DNA from: Chinchilla lanigera
Taxonomy: Eukaryota; Chordata; Mammalia; Rodentia; Chinchillidae
Direction of reading: 5' to 3'
NCBI RefSeq assembly: GCF_000276665.1
Contig: NW_004955435.1
Span: forward strand, 1,188,373-1,252,372
DNA length: 64,000 nucleotides
The position numbers and the translations under genes are program-made. Positions 23,691 to 35,074 of the stretch are shown here, piece after piece; position 1 is the stretch's first letter; every line of letters starts with the position of its first letter. The notes beneath the pieces are model-generated. The model searched no databases. It worked only from the letters and a program-made list of their open reading frames with translations, and was not told where the DNA came from.

Positions 23691-24945
23691 AGCATTTTCA
23701 GTGGTTTTACAGGAGCAGACACTTTCCCTACTCATGTAATACATCTTCCAAAGATTAGAGGCATCACTGCTCCGTGGCCTACTCACTTGGATGCACTGCT
23801 AATGAAAGAGCCAGAATCTTAGAAACGTTGGCCTCAGCACAAAGGGAAAAAGATGGTGGAAACTGTGATAGCACTTACACTCAGCTGGTGGCACAGGTCG
23901 CTTCCACCAGTGTGCCCTAGGCCAAGACGCTGAAGTTGGCAGATATCAATTGGGTAGTGGGAAAGTGATTTATTGTCCTTTCACAGGGACAGCCGGTGGA
24001 CATTTGAGGCAATTAGATACTTTATCACACTAGTGTGTCTGTTTCCCTTACTTACAACACACATGAAAAAGTTAACCTCAAAGCAGAGAAAAATGTTCCT
24101 AGTGTAGTTATATTCTCTTGAAAGACTGACTTCTGTGCAAATGAAATGATGATAGAATCTAACCTAAAGTTTGGGGGTAACTAGGTGAGAATAATTGCCC
24201 TTAAAGAGATCACAATTAGAAGTAAATTTTAGTTCTTCTAACGATGCACTCCCATGAGGATCCTCTGCTTTTTTCTCTTGTTATTATGAGACATTCCATT
24301 CAAAGGTAGTAACTTTTTGAAGATGCAATAACCATAATATTGGCTGCTTCTGATAGTAAGAAGAATTCTCAATGCAATCATCAAAATGGTAATTTGTTGT
24401 ACATATAACCATTCTATGAGGCTTAAGAAACCTCATGATAAATATATTGCAAAAAGTTAATTGAAATAAAAATTTTACAGTGACAAAGGCAAAACTGTAA
24501 AACTCTAAGAAAATTCAGGGCCTTTACTCAAAATTGCTTATATTTTGAATATCAGTAAAGAATACATGAAAAAATTTATACCCAAGTACGTTAGATTCCC
24601 CAGAGGGCGTAAGGATTAAGAGTGAGGAGAAGGGAAAGCACACGCACCCAACCCAAGGCTCAGCTCCTAAACTACATTAACTTATTTGCACTGAGTTGGT
24701 TTTAAAGTTGTTGTATGCAACAGCTAAGTCCTAATGTCAACTGAATACGAAAGCTTCATACATTTTTGAAAGTGGCCGTGCATTGCTCGTCCATAAACTT
24801 TTCACTAAAAGTATCATTTGATAAACCTTTTCATTATGACTCTTTTATTCTTCGGTATTCTTTCTTCTTCTTCTTCTTTCCTTTGAATTTGCCCTCAGGT
24901 GGTAAGGATTTATAAGACATACTCCCTACCCATGGTAAGTCTACT
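23691..24945. other. Unassigned sequence
   Basis: No gene recognised. A short (TTC)n run lies at about 24861-24879. Confidence 0.4.
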
Positions 24946-25328
24946 ATCTGGCAAAACAGGTAGATAAATCAACAATTAAAATGAGAGTGATAAAAAGAAA
25001 TGGGCCCTTAACAGACAGCTTACCAAAGAAGATATGCAAATGGAAAATAGACATATGAAAAAGCTGCTAGATAACATATGTTATCAGGAAATCCACTTTA
25101 AAAGAACAGTGAGAAAGCATTGTACAAGTATTACAATGGCAAAATCAGGAAAAACACTGACAGCACTAAATGCTAATGAAGATGAGGAAATCAGCAAAAC
25201 TTACTCTTTGAAATCCAAAATGATGTAGCTACTTTGGAAAACAGTGTAGTGGTTTCTTACAAAACTAAAGACATTCTTACATACACTTAGAAGTTCAACT
25301 TCTATTTATTTACTCAAAAAGAGCTGAG
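24945..25328 (+). mobile_element. Old L1 fragment, plus strand (left part of a split copy)
   Basis: About 25010-25100 matches the late ORF2 region of old mammalian L1 (GAAGATATGCAAATGGAAAATAG), continuing through AGTGAGAAAGCATTGTACAAG-type sequence to ACTTTGGAAAACAGTGTAG (25222-25247) and CTATTTATTTACTCAAAAAG (25302-25321). It breaks at about 25328 and resumes at 27598 on the other side of the younger L1. Many substitutions and stops. Confidence 0.75.
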
Positions 25329-27597
25329 ATAGATGCAGAAAAAGCTTTTGACAAAGTTCAACACTCATTCATGATAAAAACCCTACAGAAAATAGGAATA
25401 GATGGTCTTTATCTCAATATGATCAAACCCATCTGTGACAAACCAATAGCCAGCATCATACTAAATGGACAAAACCTGAAAACTTTCACTTTAAAGTCAG
25501 AAACAGGACAAGGATTTCCACTGTCACTACTGTTATTCAATATAGTTCTGGAAACATTAGCCAGAGCAATTAAACGAGAGAGAGTTATAAAAGGAATAAG
25601 GATAGGAAAGGAAGAAGTGAAATTATCATTATTCACAGATGACATGATATTTTACACAGAAGACCCCAAAAACTCCACCAGAAGACTCCTAGAATTAATC
25701 AACAAGTTCAGTAGCACAGCAGGACACAAAGTCAACGCTCAAAAATCAATAGCATTCCTACACACAATAAACACAGTGAGAGAGAAATTAAGGAAAACAT
25801 ACCCTTCATAATAGCATCCAAAAAATTAAAATACTTAGGAGTCAATCTAACAAAAGAAGTAAGAGATCTTTACGGTGAAAACTACAGTACTCTGACAAAG
25901 GAGATGGAAGAGGATTTCAGACAATGGAAGGATATTCCTTGCTCATCAGATAGGAAGAACCAACATTGTGAAAATGGCCANNNNNNNNNNNNNNNNNNNN
26001 NNNNNNNNNNNNNNNNNNNNNNNNNNNNNNNNNNNNNNNNNNNNNNNNNNNNNNNNNNNNNNNNNNNNNNNNNNNNNNNNNNNNNNNNNNNNNNNNNNNN
26101 NNNNNNNNNNNNNNNNNNNNNNNNNNNNNNNNNNNNNNNNNNNNNNNNNNNNNNNNNNNNNNNNNNNNNNNNNNNNNNNNNNNNNNNNNNNNNNNNNNNN
26201 NNNNNNNNNNNNNNNNNNNNNNNNNNNNNNNNNNNNNNNNNNNNNNNNNNNNNNNNNNNNNNNNNNNNNNNNNNNNNNNNNNNNNNNNNNNNNNNNNNNN
26301 NNNNNNNNNNNNNNNNNNNNNNNNNGGCACCAAATTCAAGTCAGAGAATTCATGAACAAAAACCAACCTGCACTGGAAATACTTCAAAGAATCAACAACT
26401 GGGATCTCATATTATTGAAAAGTTTCTGCACATCTAAAGAAATCACCAGCAGAGCAAAAAGAAAACCCACAAATTGGGAAAATTTTAGCCAACTGTCCCT
26501 TGGACAAAGGACTTCTATCTAGAACCTATAAAGAATTTGAAAAAATCAGCCAGCCCATATTCAAAGACCAAATACAAAAATAGGCATCTGAGATGAACAC
26601 ACAGTTCTCAGATGAAGAAATACAAATGGCAAATAAACATATGACAAGAGTTCAACATTATTAGTCATTCAAGAAATACAAATTAAATCAACACTGAGAT
26701 TCCATCTCACCCCAGAAAGACTGGCTATCACCAAGAAATCAACCAATAACAAATGCTGGTGAGGTTGTGGGGAAAAAGGAACCCTTATTTACTGCTGGTG
26801 GGAGTGTAGACTGGTGCAACCACTGTGGAGATCAGTCTGGAGATTCCTCAGTAAACTAGGATTATAGGTCCCATTCAACACAGCTATTTCCCCTTTGAGA
26901 ATTTCTCCAGAAGAACTAAAAACATCATACCACAGTGATATATGTACATCCATGTTTATAGTGGTGCAATTTGTAATAGCTAAATCTTGGGAGCAACACC
27001 AAGGCCCATTAACTGAGGAATAGATGAAAAAAATGTGGTATTTTTATAGAATGGAATATTACTCAGCTATAAAGAAAGATAAATTTAAGGTTTTTGTAGG
27101 TAAATCGATGCAACTACCATCCATGCTCATGAGTGAAATAAATCAGACCCACATGTGTGTGTGTAAATACTACATTGTCTCACTAGTGTAGGAACCTGAA
27201 AGAGTGAATAAAATCTGAAAGGTACAACAGATATTGTGGAAAGAAAAGAAACTGCTCAAAAGGAAAGAACAACTGGGATGAGGGAAAAGAGAAAAGAAAA
27301 AAAGAAGAGAAAATATGTATATAGGTATACACAAGATAGCTAAGATAATTCTAGTACTAATTTCCATCACTTTATTGAAAGTAACAGTTAATGTTTAATT
27401 GTTTGATCAATCCTATATGCCTATATTTGTTTATCTGAGTAACCAAATCGAAGACAACAATATGTAATACAACAATCACTGTTAATTTCCTATCCCCTTT
27501 TCTGAAACTCTGTATTGCTTTTATTGTATTTGTGTTGTTTTGTTTATGTCCGTGTGTTTTTAAATGTTTTTGTCTTTTATCTTTAAAATTAAAAGGT
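25329..27597 (+). mobile_element. Younger 5'-truncated L1: ORF2 reverse-transcriptase fragment to 3' UTR end
   Basis: The sequence enters ORF2 at the [10 protein letters not shown] motif (25332 onward) and continues through the reverse-transcriptase palm. The first open frame runs to 25811 and includes [13 protein letters not shown] and a catalytic-site motif read as FTDDM (25636-25650), where L1 families usually have FADDM. A frameshift near 25770-25785 takes the protein (IASKKLKYLG) into another frame, and another lies near 25940-25955. An assembly gap occupies 25981-26325. The 3' part codes for the WDLILLKSFC region (26399-26428) and the ACWCGGC-like end, then a 3' UTR with a purine-rich tract (27238-27322) and a weak A-rich end near 27585. 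It cannot encode active ORF2 protein. It lies within an older L1. Confidence 0.93.
25981..26325. other. Assembly gap (345 N)
   Basis: Unsequenced bases inside the L1 ORF2. Open frames spanning the gap are artefacts. The stated size may not be the true size. Confidence 1.
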
Positions 27598-28150
27598 TAT
27601 AACTCTTCATACAAAAGCCTGCACACATCTGTATTCATAATCACTAAAACCAGCGAGTAATCAAGATGTCCTTCCATGGCAAGTGGGTAAAGTATGATGC
27701 ATCCAAAAACGGGAATATTTTTCACTGTTAGAAAGAAATGAGTTCCCAAGCCATGAGAAGACATAAAGAAAATGGGAATGTATGTTACTAAGCGGAAGAA
27801 GCCAATCTGACATGTCTGTGCTCTGCATGTCTCCTCCTATGGGACAGTCTGAGAAACTCAAACTCTGCAAAAACTAAAACTTTCCCAGATTTCCAGGGGC
27901 CGGGAGGGGAGAGTGGTTGTGAATATGGGGAACACAGGTCTTTTAGGAAGTAAACAATGGGTAGATGTCATCAAGTATTTACCCAAACAATAAAGTGTAA
28001 AGCACCAAGAGTGAACCTTGATTTAAACAATGGATTTAATGTAAACTGTATTGTATCAACGTGGACTTATCAGTTATAACAAAAATCCTACTCTTATTGG
28101 AGACGTTGGTGGAGAAGAAGGCTCATTGCTGGTGGCAGTGTGGCAGCAAG
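27598..28150 (+). mobile_element. Old L1 fragment, plus strand (right part of the split copy)
   Basis: Begins CTTCATACAAAAGCCTGCACA, following on from the left part in L1 order (the ATGTTCACACAAAAACCTG region). It continues through GGAAGAAGCCAATCTGACAT and AGGGGCCGGGAGGGGAGAG, then ACACCAAGAGTGAACCTTGA-type sequence (28003-28022), typical of old L1M 3' UTRs. The end near 28150 is approximate. Confidence 0.78.
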
Positions 28151-28204
28151 GAATACATCGTCGATTTCTATATTTTCCACTCAGTGTTTTTTTGTGAACT
28201 CAAT

Positions 28205-28574
28205 TTTATTCCTCTATCTTATCTCCTCTCATAGAACTGTATGTTTAAATTCTCTCTTCCTCTAATTTTTTTTCTGCTCTACTAATATCAGTCTCATTTT
28301 AGCTGGGAATCTTTGGACTCTACAATGATCATGACATAGGCTGGCTATTTATTTGGACAAAAATTTGTAAGGAATATAATATCTGTAAATTGAGTATAAT
28401 GGTGAGTTTCACTGAATTCTGTTGATTAGTTGAATTGCTTCTTGGAATTCTAGCCAATAGTGCTCTTCTATGGTGAAAGAATAAAGCTGCTAGGCTCAGT
28501 AGTCCCTTTGGATTTTATCTCTCAATCTTATCTTCTCTCGTAGAACTGTATGTTTAAATTCTCTCTTCCTCTAA
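28205..28574. repeat. 61-bp direct repeat flanking about 248 bp
   Basis: 28205-28265 and 28514-28574 are near-identical (only a handful of differences, with TAGAACTGTATGTTTAAATT shared exactly). The spacing is 309 bp start to start. The intervening 248 bp are AT-rich, do not match any element I recognise and lack obvious retroviral LTR ends. A microduplication or an unusual insertion could explain it. Confidence 0.9.
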
Positions 28575-28684
28575 GAAGGAAAACAAAGGCTTTCACTAAA
28601 TAAAAAAGCATCCATTTTAAGAAGAATGTTAGTGCCCCATGGTAATCAAAACACTGTCTTTTAACCAAGAAAAGTTAACTGTTT

Positions 28685-28787
28685 GTTTGTTTTTTTTTTT
28701 TGGTTTTTCTCCGGTACCGGGAACCGAACTCACGACCTTGCGCTTGCCAGACAGGCGCTTTTGCCGCTGAGCTAAATCCCCAGCCCC
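28685..28787 (-). mobile_element. ID SINE, minus strand, 18-bp perfect duplication
   Basis: The reverse complement has GGGGCTGGGGATTTAGCTCA, the A-box TAGCTCAGCGG and the B-box GTTCGGTTCCC, then CCGGTACCGGAGAAAAACC and an A-tail. It is flanked by AAGAAAAGTTAACTGTTT at 28667-28684 and again at 28788-28805, both exact. This is the longest duplication in the window and argues for a recent insertion. Confidence 0.95.
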
Positions 28788-28809
28788 AAGAAAAGTTAAC
28801 TGTTTCTCT

Positions 28810-30990
28810 TGGAAGATTTTGTCTAAGCTATGGGGCACATTGAATGCACAAATGAATAAGTTATGGAAAAATAAGAATGAAAAATCATTTCAATTATACC
28901 AGAATTTTGCATCAACCATAGTTGATAGACTCAAGCAAGTGGTTTGGACAATAAATAAAATTACTCCACAATTTTCTTGGTTAGATCTAAGTTATATCAT
29001 TGTACTCAAGAATTATTTTATGGATATAGTATAATGCATAGAACACGCACTATTATATTTAATTATATAATCTTACATTCACGGATGGAGCAGAGCAACA
29101 ATAATAAAAGTCCTTTAACGTTAGGGCCTGTTTTCCTTCATTGTTATAACTAACATTGAAACAGGCAAATTTCAGATTTTCTGGAGTAATTCCGTGGAGT
29201 CACTTTGTACAGATGCCTGATCTCTGTTTCAGCTCTGACTCCTTTTTTCATGTTGAAGCCCTGAACAAAGTAAAAAAAATATGTACAATTACATACGCAG
29301 CTCTCCAGTGTAATTTTCCTTGTCGAATATAAAGAAAACCCTGTTTGCCAAACCTTCTTTGGAATTGGTTGAATTTACCCCCAATTGTTGCTTGTAGTTT
29401 GCCGATTAGTTTTGCTAATGAATTAACTAGTGCAACCGACCACTTGCAGAGCTATTCTCAGTCTAATGAATGTAATTATTTAGCACTAAACAAGGACAGC
29501 ATCTTTCTTCCTCTGTGACAAGCATAATCCTTTCTTCTCCCATTAGCCAGGTGCCCTGGTCTCTGTAAACTAGTTATTGACCCGCTCGTTTAAGGAGTTT
29601 CACTCTCAGGGCTTCTTCCCTTATTTAACTCAAGCGAGCTCCTATAATTTCTCCTCCGCATACGAGGTTAGCATGTAAAGAGTTCATTGTTCATTTACTG
29701 TGAGTAAAGCAGGGCGTCGGGAGCCGTTCTCAGAGCGACGCTCAGCCTGCTTACTTGTCCCTGGTTATAATGGATACAAGACCGTATGGGGCTGGGCGAG
29801 CTTCATGTAAGCTCCATAGGAAATCCGAGGCAATGAATCATGGAACCGGACTCCCGCTGAGGGCTGTGTGTCTGAACAGACTACAAATAGAAAAGCAGCC
29901 TAAGCAAGCGGCTTTCATACGGCAGGAATGCATATATTAGACATAAGAGGAGACTATTTGGAAAAGGATGTTTATATGTAAGGGACAGTAATAATTATTC
30001 TCCCAGGCTCCAAGTGCACAAAATGTTTGTGAAGAGCAATGCCCCTTGGACCCACGTTGAGGTGTTTCAGGAGTGTCTTCTGCCACCATTTAATATCCTT
30101 TTTTTAAAAAAAGTGTCACACTATATTGAATCACCTTGGCCGTGATGTATCGTGTCAGGGCATGTGCACACCGAGACACAGCGAGATGTGACTGGCGAAC
30201 CCTAAAGTAAAGATTAGATGTCACAAATTAAAGAAGAAGCTACTGCCATCATTCACAATTGGACTTCCCTTTGAAACCGGTGAGAAATTAAAATAGTTTA
30301 AAATGACATAGGAAGGAAGGCTGTGTGTATAATGGTTCTGGATGCTATTTTCTTCACATTTCCTTTAAACAGCAAGTGCTGCATGTCATACCTGACCTCT
30401 ATCTGTAGAATTGTGCTGTTAAACAAAAGCAACAACATAGAGGTAGGCAATAAACACTCCCACCTTAGGGAAACCTTGTTAACATTTTTATTAAATTTTT
30501 ATGTTTGAATAATGATAGTTTAATATATCTTTTTCTTGACTGCAATTCCCTGGGCCCTTTTAAGAGTAACTTGCCTTGACAGCCTAGGAATTTTAAGATA
30601 AAGAAAAGACAAATTAGGACCAGTTCTACAGGGAGGAGCAAGATTATAGTGGAAAGTTTATGGTGGGAAGAGAGTAGGGACAGAATCTATTGGTTTTCTT
30701 TTGGGGCTTTTTTATATATAAGTATGGTAATGAAAATTGTCATACAAACATACACGTGAACAGTTTACATTTCTTCCTATGTATGCGCCCTTGGCTTTTT
30801 AAGCTAGCCATACGTGTATAAACATGACGGCACTAATCAGATTCCCTGAGAATAACGAATATGACAGAAGCTGAGAATTCGCCCAATGGTGTAAATAAAC
30901 TCTCAACTAAGAATATTACCAAAGAGAGTGAGCTAGCTAAAAAAAATGAAGAGAATTACAGCAAATTACACAGGAGGTGTTTTGAATTTT
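28810..30990. other. Unique sequence with a candidate conserved element
   Basis: No gene recognised. The part at 29130-29760 is listed separately. Elsewhere I see AT-rich unique sequence only. The plus-strand open frame 29755-29940 has no recognised motif. Confidence 0.4.
29130..29760. promoter_or_regulatory. Candidate conserved non-coding element
   Basis: Seen: over 600 bp free of recognisable transposons, with paired-homeodomain-type TAATGAATTA (29416-29425), GAATGTAATTATTTAGC, CCCATTAGCC and preserved CpGs at 29630-29735. This composition resembles deeply conserved developmental enhancers in gene deserts. Inference only; conservation cannot be judged here. Confidence 0.33.

Positions 30991-30992
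<2 letters not shown>

Positions 30993-31043
<51 letters not shown>
30993..31043. repeat. (GA)n microsatellite
   Basis: About 25 uninterrupted GA units. It makes an artefactual Arg-Glu stretch within a 72-residue open frame. Confidence 0.97.
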
Positions 31044-31046
<3 letters not shown>

Positions 31047-31700
31047 ATGTGCCATTACCAGGCATTCAGTATGAAATAACAAGTCAGCATATCATCCAGT
31101 CCCAAGTCACAAACCAAACTCCAAAAACCCAAGCATCCACAATCAAAATTCCCTGGGTGAATCTTTTACAAAAGAACGTAAAGCTTCAGAAAACTCTGTA
31201 TATCCTTGAGGATGTTGATTCTAACCTCAGTGCCCTTTCATCTATGTTTCAAGAAGCATAGACTAGGTTATGCCTTTGGCATAGAACGTGCTCGATAAAT
31301 ATTTTTAAATAGAATTTAAGCAAAGTTGCACAATTAACAATTTCCCATTACCATCAGCAGATTTGTATTGTTGAGTTGATAATTTAAAAAAAGAATCTTA
31401 TGTGTTAAAATTCAGAAATTCATAGTGTAAGTTGTTCACTACATTTTTTCCCTGTGCTTTCAGTATCATTTAATACGTGGACATTTTAATTTGGCTGAAA
31501 TCAATGTGTCATTTGTCCCGCCTAACGGCATATTACAATTGTTTTTCTATACTTTCCTCTTCCTCTAAATTATGCACTTCACATTAGAACTTAAATCCAC
31601 TTGGAATTAATTTTTATAAATTAAGTGACTTACAGATATAATTAATGCATAACCAATTGATCTAATTACTTATTATGTTGTTTGTTAATTCCCTTCTGTT
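31044..31700. other. Unassigned AT-rich sequence
   Basis: Mostly unassigned. At 31278-31315, TTTGGCATAGAACGTGCTCG followed by ATAAATATTTTTAAATAGA resembles the sense end of a MIR or L2 relic. Confidence 0.4.
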
Positions 31701-32514
31701 ATGCACTACCACTTTGAAATGTATGTTACTATTCATATATTATTTTCTTTAAAACTTTCAGGGATCTGATTTTAGGGAATCTGTTTTGTTCCAAAAATAT
31801 TTTAGCATAGCGACACCACATTGTTTGGTCATTATTGCTTTATGGTAATTCTGAAGGCTTGGTATGGCTAATCTTCCCGCCTTGTCTGCCTCAAACTTCT
31901 CCTAATTGTGATAGACCTTTATGTTGCCATGTTAATTTTAGGATAAACTTGTCAAATCCCATAAGAAATCTTGTTTTTAAAATTAAAATTGTATTTAGTA
32001 CATTATTTTGGAGATTAAATATGGTGGCATTTCTGAGTCTTTTCTACCCTTAAATGCATTTAGCTGTTTCTTGTGTTTTATCTTGCAACCTACTAGGTAT
32101 GATAAAGAAATATGGTGCATATTTCAAAAAAATTGTTGAAAAACTCATCATAGTAAAAGGCGCACATTCTCATTAATTCCCCTGAAAGTTTTGCTGTTCC
32201 CTTCAGATACACTTATGTTGTCATTCTTGCTGCTTTCTAAGCAGTTCTGGAAGTCTTCTGCTGTGTCTTTACTATGCTGTCAGAGCCACCTAGATGTTCT
32301 GAATCAGTTCAAGAATTTTACCTTTCGTGGTGAGTTTGACCTTGGGGAAGGGCCAGCAGCTGCACGGGGCCATGTCCAGTGAATAAGGAGAGTGAGGATA
32401 CAGCGTAACTTGGCAGAAATTGTTATAGTTTTTGCCCAGTGAGATGTGACTGCAGAAAGACACGAGCCGTGAAACTCATCAAACCGTTCAAACAATTGCC
32501 CCTCACTTTGACAA

Positions 32515-32790
32515 CTGTCCTGGTTACTTTTCTTTGTTCCTGAGACAAAACACCCACCCCCAAAAATTAATGATGGAAAGGTTTATTTAGCTCACAGTTT
32601 ATGGAGGTTTTAGTTTATAATCAGCTGGCTCCAGGGCAGGGTGGCACATGGCGTGGGGGCAACAATCTAAGGTGGCAGAAAGCAGCGAAAGCAGCAAGAG
32701 CAAAACGGGGGGACAAGCCTCCTTTTCTATACGGTTTTCCAGTTATCATCCCACGCCCACACCATCAACCATAACAAACATATTTGTCTG
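32515..32790 (-). mobile_element. MST-like MaLR LTR, minus strand, probably partial
   Basis: CTTTGTTCCTGAGACAAAACACC followed by GGAAAGGTTTATTTAGCTCAC (32576-32596) and TTTATAATCAGCTGGCTCCA is the antisense of the family's 3' end (TTTTGTCACAGCAAC, GAGCCAAAATAAACCTTTCC, GGAGCCAGCNNACCATGGAC). The 5' side of the LTR (higher coordinates) is missing or eroded. Confidence 0.65.
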
Positions 32791-32816
32791 ATTGGTCATT
32801 TGTTTTCTCTTTTCTA

Positions 32817-32960
32817 TCTTTTTTGAGACAGGGTCTTACTATGCAGCTCAGGTTGTGCTTGAGCTCACTTTGTAGCCCAGGCTGGTCAGAAACTCGCAAC
32901 AATCATCCTGCCTCAGCCTCCTGAGTGCTGGGATTACAATCGTGGGCCACCACGCCCGGC
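32817..32960 (-). mobile_element. B1 SINE (7SL-derived), minus strand
   Basis: TTTTTTGAGACAGGGTCTTA, GTAGCCCAGGCTGGTCAG, CCTCAGCCTCCTGAGTGC, TGGGATTACAATCGTGGG and CACCACGCCCGGC form a complete antisense B1 monomer with a longer middle (GCTCAGGTTGTGCTTGAGCTC) suggesting the internal duplication typical of B1. It lies next to the MST-like LTR. Confidence 0.92.
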
Positions 32961-33087
32961 TTTATCCCATTGTTCCTCACAGTGTGTCTTTTACTATAAT
33001 AAATTTTTAAAAATTCAAACATTCACTACATTTTTTTATCACCTCCTGTAGTTTTAATAGTTTTCACCTAAAAGTTACACTTTCTTG

Positions 33088-33165
33088 GAGGTGTACTGGG
33101 AATCAAACTCAGGACCTCACACTTGCCAGGCAGGTGCTGCTCCTCTGAGCTGTGTCCCCGGGCAC
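33088..33165 (-). mobile_element. Old ID-like tRNA-derived SINE, minus strand
   Basis: The reverse complement has GTGCCCGGGGACACAGCTCAG, CAGCACCTGCCTGGCAAGTG, GTCCTGAGTTTGATTCCC (B-box) and CAGTACACC. Diverged from the young ID consensus, without a clear A-tail or duplication. Confidence 0.75.
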
Positions 33166-34142
33166 ACTACACATCTCTTTTAAATGTGTTGCTGCTGCAT
33201 TCGTTTCAGTTTCTGTGCCTCTTTTAATGACATGATTTGTCATTACATCTTCTAATTCACTTTTTCAGGATGAACTCCTGACTAGTATCCTTGCTTAATG
33301 ATCTAGTGATACTAAGTGCTTGTAAATTATCTTGGGTATCCAAGGCACATAATCATATTGTTTCTGAAAAGCAAGACTTACTTCTCCTTTTTTACCATAC
33401 ATACAGTATTTTATTTTCTCCTTCCTTTGCGTTCAACACTCCCCCTAGGACATTGCGGATTAGAAGCTGCTATGGTAAAATCAGTCTTGGTCCGTAGTTT
33501 TAGAATAAAACATCTTTGTTTCATCATTGTGTACGATGTTTAGTAGTTTTAGTTAATCGGAATTTCTTAGGTTAGGAACTGTCCTTCTATTCTAATTTCG
33601 TTAATACTTCTATCATTAACATATTTTTATTGTCTGCGTCTATTCGTATAAATCATTCTTTGTAAGAAGTTATAGTAGTGTATATTGCCCAATATTAAAT
33701 CATCCTTACCTTCCTTCAATCCAAATTGAGAAAATATAAATGTTCTTGCTTTAGTTTGTTTATGTTTGTGATGCTGGTATGCTGCTATAGTTCTTCTTTT
33801 TTTCCTCTCATTTCATGCTCTCTTTAAAATAAACAAAACAAATGGAGAAAATGTTTAATTTTCCTTTTCTAGGGTAGTCTTTTCAGATACTAAAAAAATG
33901 CTTTCTCTTTTTCAGTCCTTTGGCACATTTTACACAAAACTGGGACTATCTGTGGTTAAAACATTGGTAAATTTATTTTTTATTTTCTGGGTCTGTTATA
34001 TGTGGATTATATAAGCAGGTTATAGTTTAAAATAAAATAGTGTTTGAACTTAATGGATAGTTTGGGTTCTGGACCTTTTATTTATTTTTAAGTGGATTTT
34101 CATGAATTATATCCATTGGGAAATCATTTATTCAAGTTTTTA

Positions 34143-34252
34143 TTTTTTTGTTTTGTTTTGGTTTTTGTTTTTTTTTCTGGTACCAGGAATCGAACTCATG
34201 ACCTTGCGCTTGCCAGGCAGGCACTGTGCTGCTGAGCTAAATCCCCAGCCCC
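34143..34252 (-). mobile_element. ID SINE, minus strand (first of a cluster of three)
   Basis: The reverse complement begins GGGGGCTGGGGATTTAGCTCA and has the B-box GTTCGATTCCT, a CTGGTACCAG-region variant and an A-rich tail. Duplication CAAGTTTTTA at 34133-34142 and 34253-34262. Inserted in the old minus-strand L1. Confidence 0.93.
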
Positions 34253-34352
34253 CAAGTTTTTAAATCTATAATAGAAAGTTTTCATCGTATTACATTATAT
34301 AATATAGTCAGAATATACTATTGAATGACTACATTACTAAAATAGATATTTA

Positions 34353-34447
34353 GGTTTTTGGGTTTTTTTTTCTGGTACCGGGAATTGAACTCACGACCTT
34401 GCTCTTGCCAGGCAGGTGCTGTGCCACTGAGCTAAATCCCCAGCCCC
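34353..34447 (-). mobile_element. ID SINE, minus strand (second of the cluster)
   Basis: Same family, with GTTCAATTCCC at the B-box and a short A-rich tail. Perfect 15-bp duplication TAAAATAGATATTTA at 34338-34352 and 34448-34462. Inserted about 90 bp from the first copy. Confidence 0.95.
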
Positions 34448-34712
34448 TAAAATAGATATTTAAACATATTTTTAAAAAATTTTATCTGTATTTGTATCTT
34501 TCCAAATGTTATTTTTCTGTTCTTTTTCTTTACTTGCAGTTTAGTCAGTTACATTTATTGTATTTTAGAACCCCAGAATGTAGCTTGTAAAAGCTTTTTT
34601 TCCAGTGAAACCAAGTTTACCTTTGTTTTTCTGCTTTTTTGCTATTATTTCTACCTCAATAGTTCCAACTTTATTACTTCCTTTGCATGCTACCTTAGTT
34701 TAACTTATTCTT

Positions 34713-34714
<2 letters not shown>

Positions 34715-34767
<53 letters not shown>

Positions 34768-34852
34768 GTTTTTCTCCGGTACCAGGAACCGAACTCACGA
34801 CCTTGCGCTTGCCAGGCAGGCGCTTTTGCCGCTGAGCTAAATCCCCAGCCCC
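34715..34852 (-). mobile_element. ID SINE, minus strand (third of the cluster), very long A-tail
   Basis: The reverse complement has TTTAGCTCAGCGG, GTGAGTTCGGTTCC and TGGTACCGGAGAAAAACC, then an A-tail of about 52 bases (T-run 34715-34766). Duplication TAACTTATTCTTTA at 34701-34714 and 34853-34866, perfect. The tail length and intact duplication suggest it is among the youngest copies here. Confidence 0.95.
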
Positions 34853-35074
34853 TAACTTATTCTTTAATTGGTCCATCCACTCAGTGATTTTAAGCCATAC
34901 TAGTTTTCCTTCCTCACTTTTAAAAATAAAAATCTCTTTCTTAATTATACTAGTGCTACCAATAATGCAATTTTGATATGTAGTGTTTTTATTTTCAATC
35001 AATTTTATGAGTGAAACTACATTTGTTTGCTTGGAGATTTTTACCTAAATGTTTGTGCTCAAATTTCCATAAGA

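Noticed and set aside
25904..26522. Long open frames in several phases
   Set aside because: They exist only because the N gap is read as open codons.
30861..31079. Arg-Glu repeat protein
   Set aside because: Translation of a GA microsatellite.
34712..35002. Lysine-rich minus-strand open frame
   Set aside because: The lysine run is the A-tail of an ID SINE and the rest is SINE and old L1.
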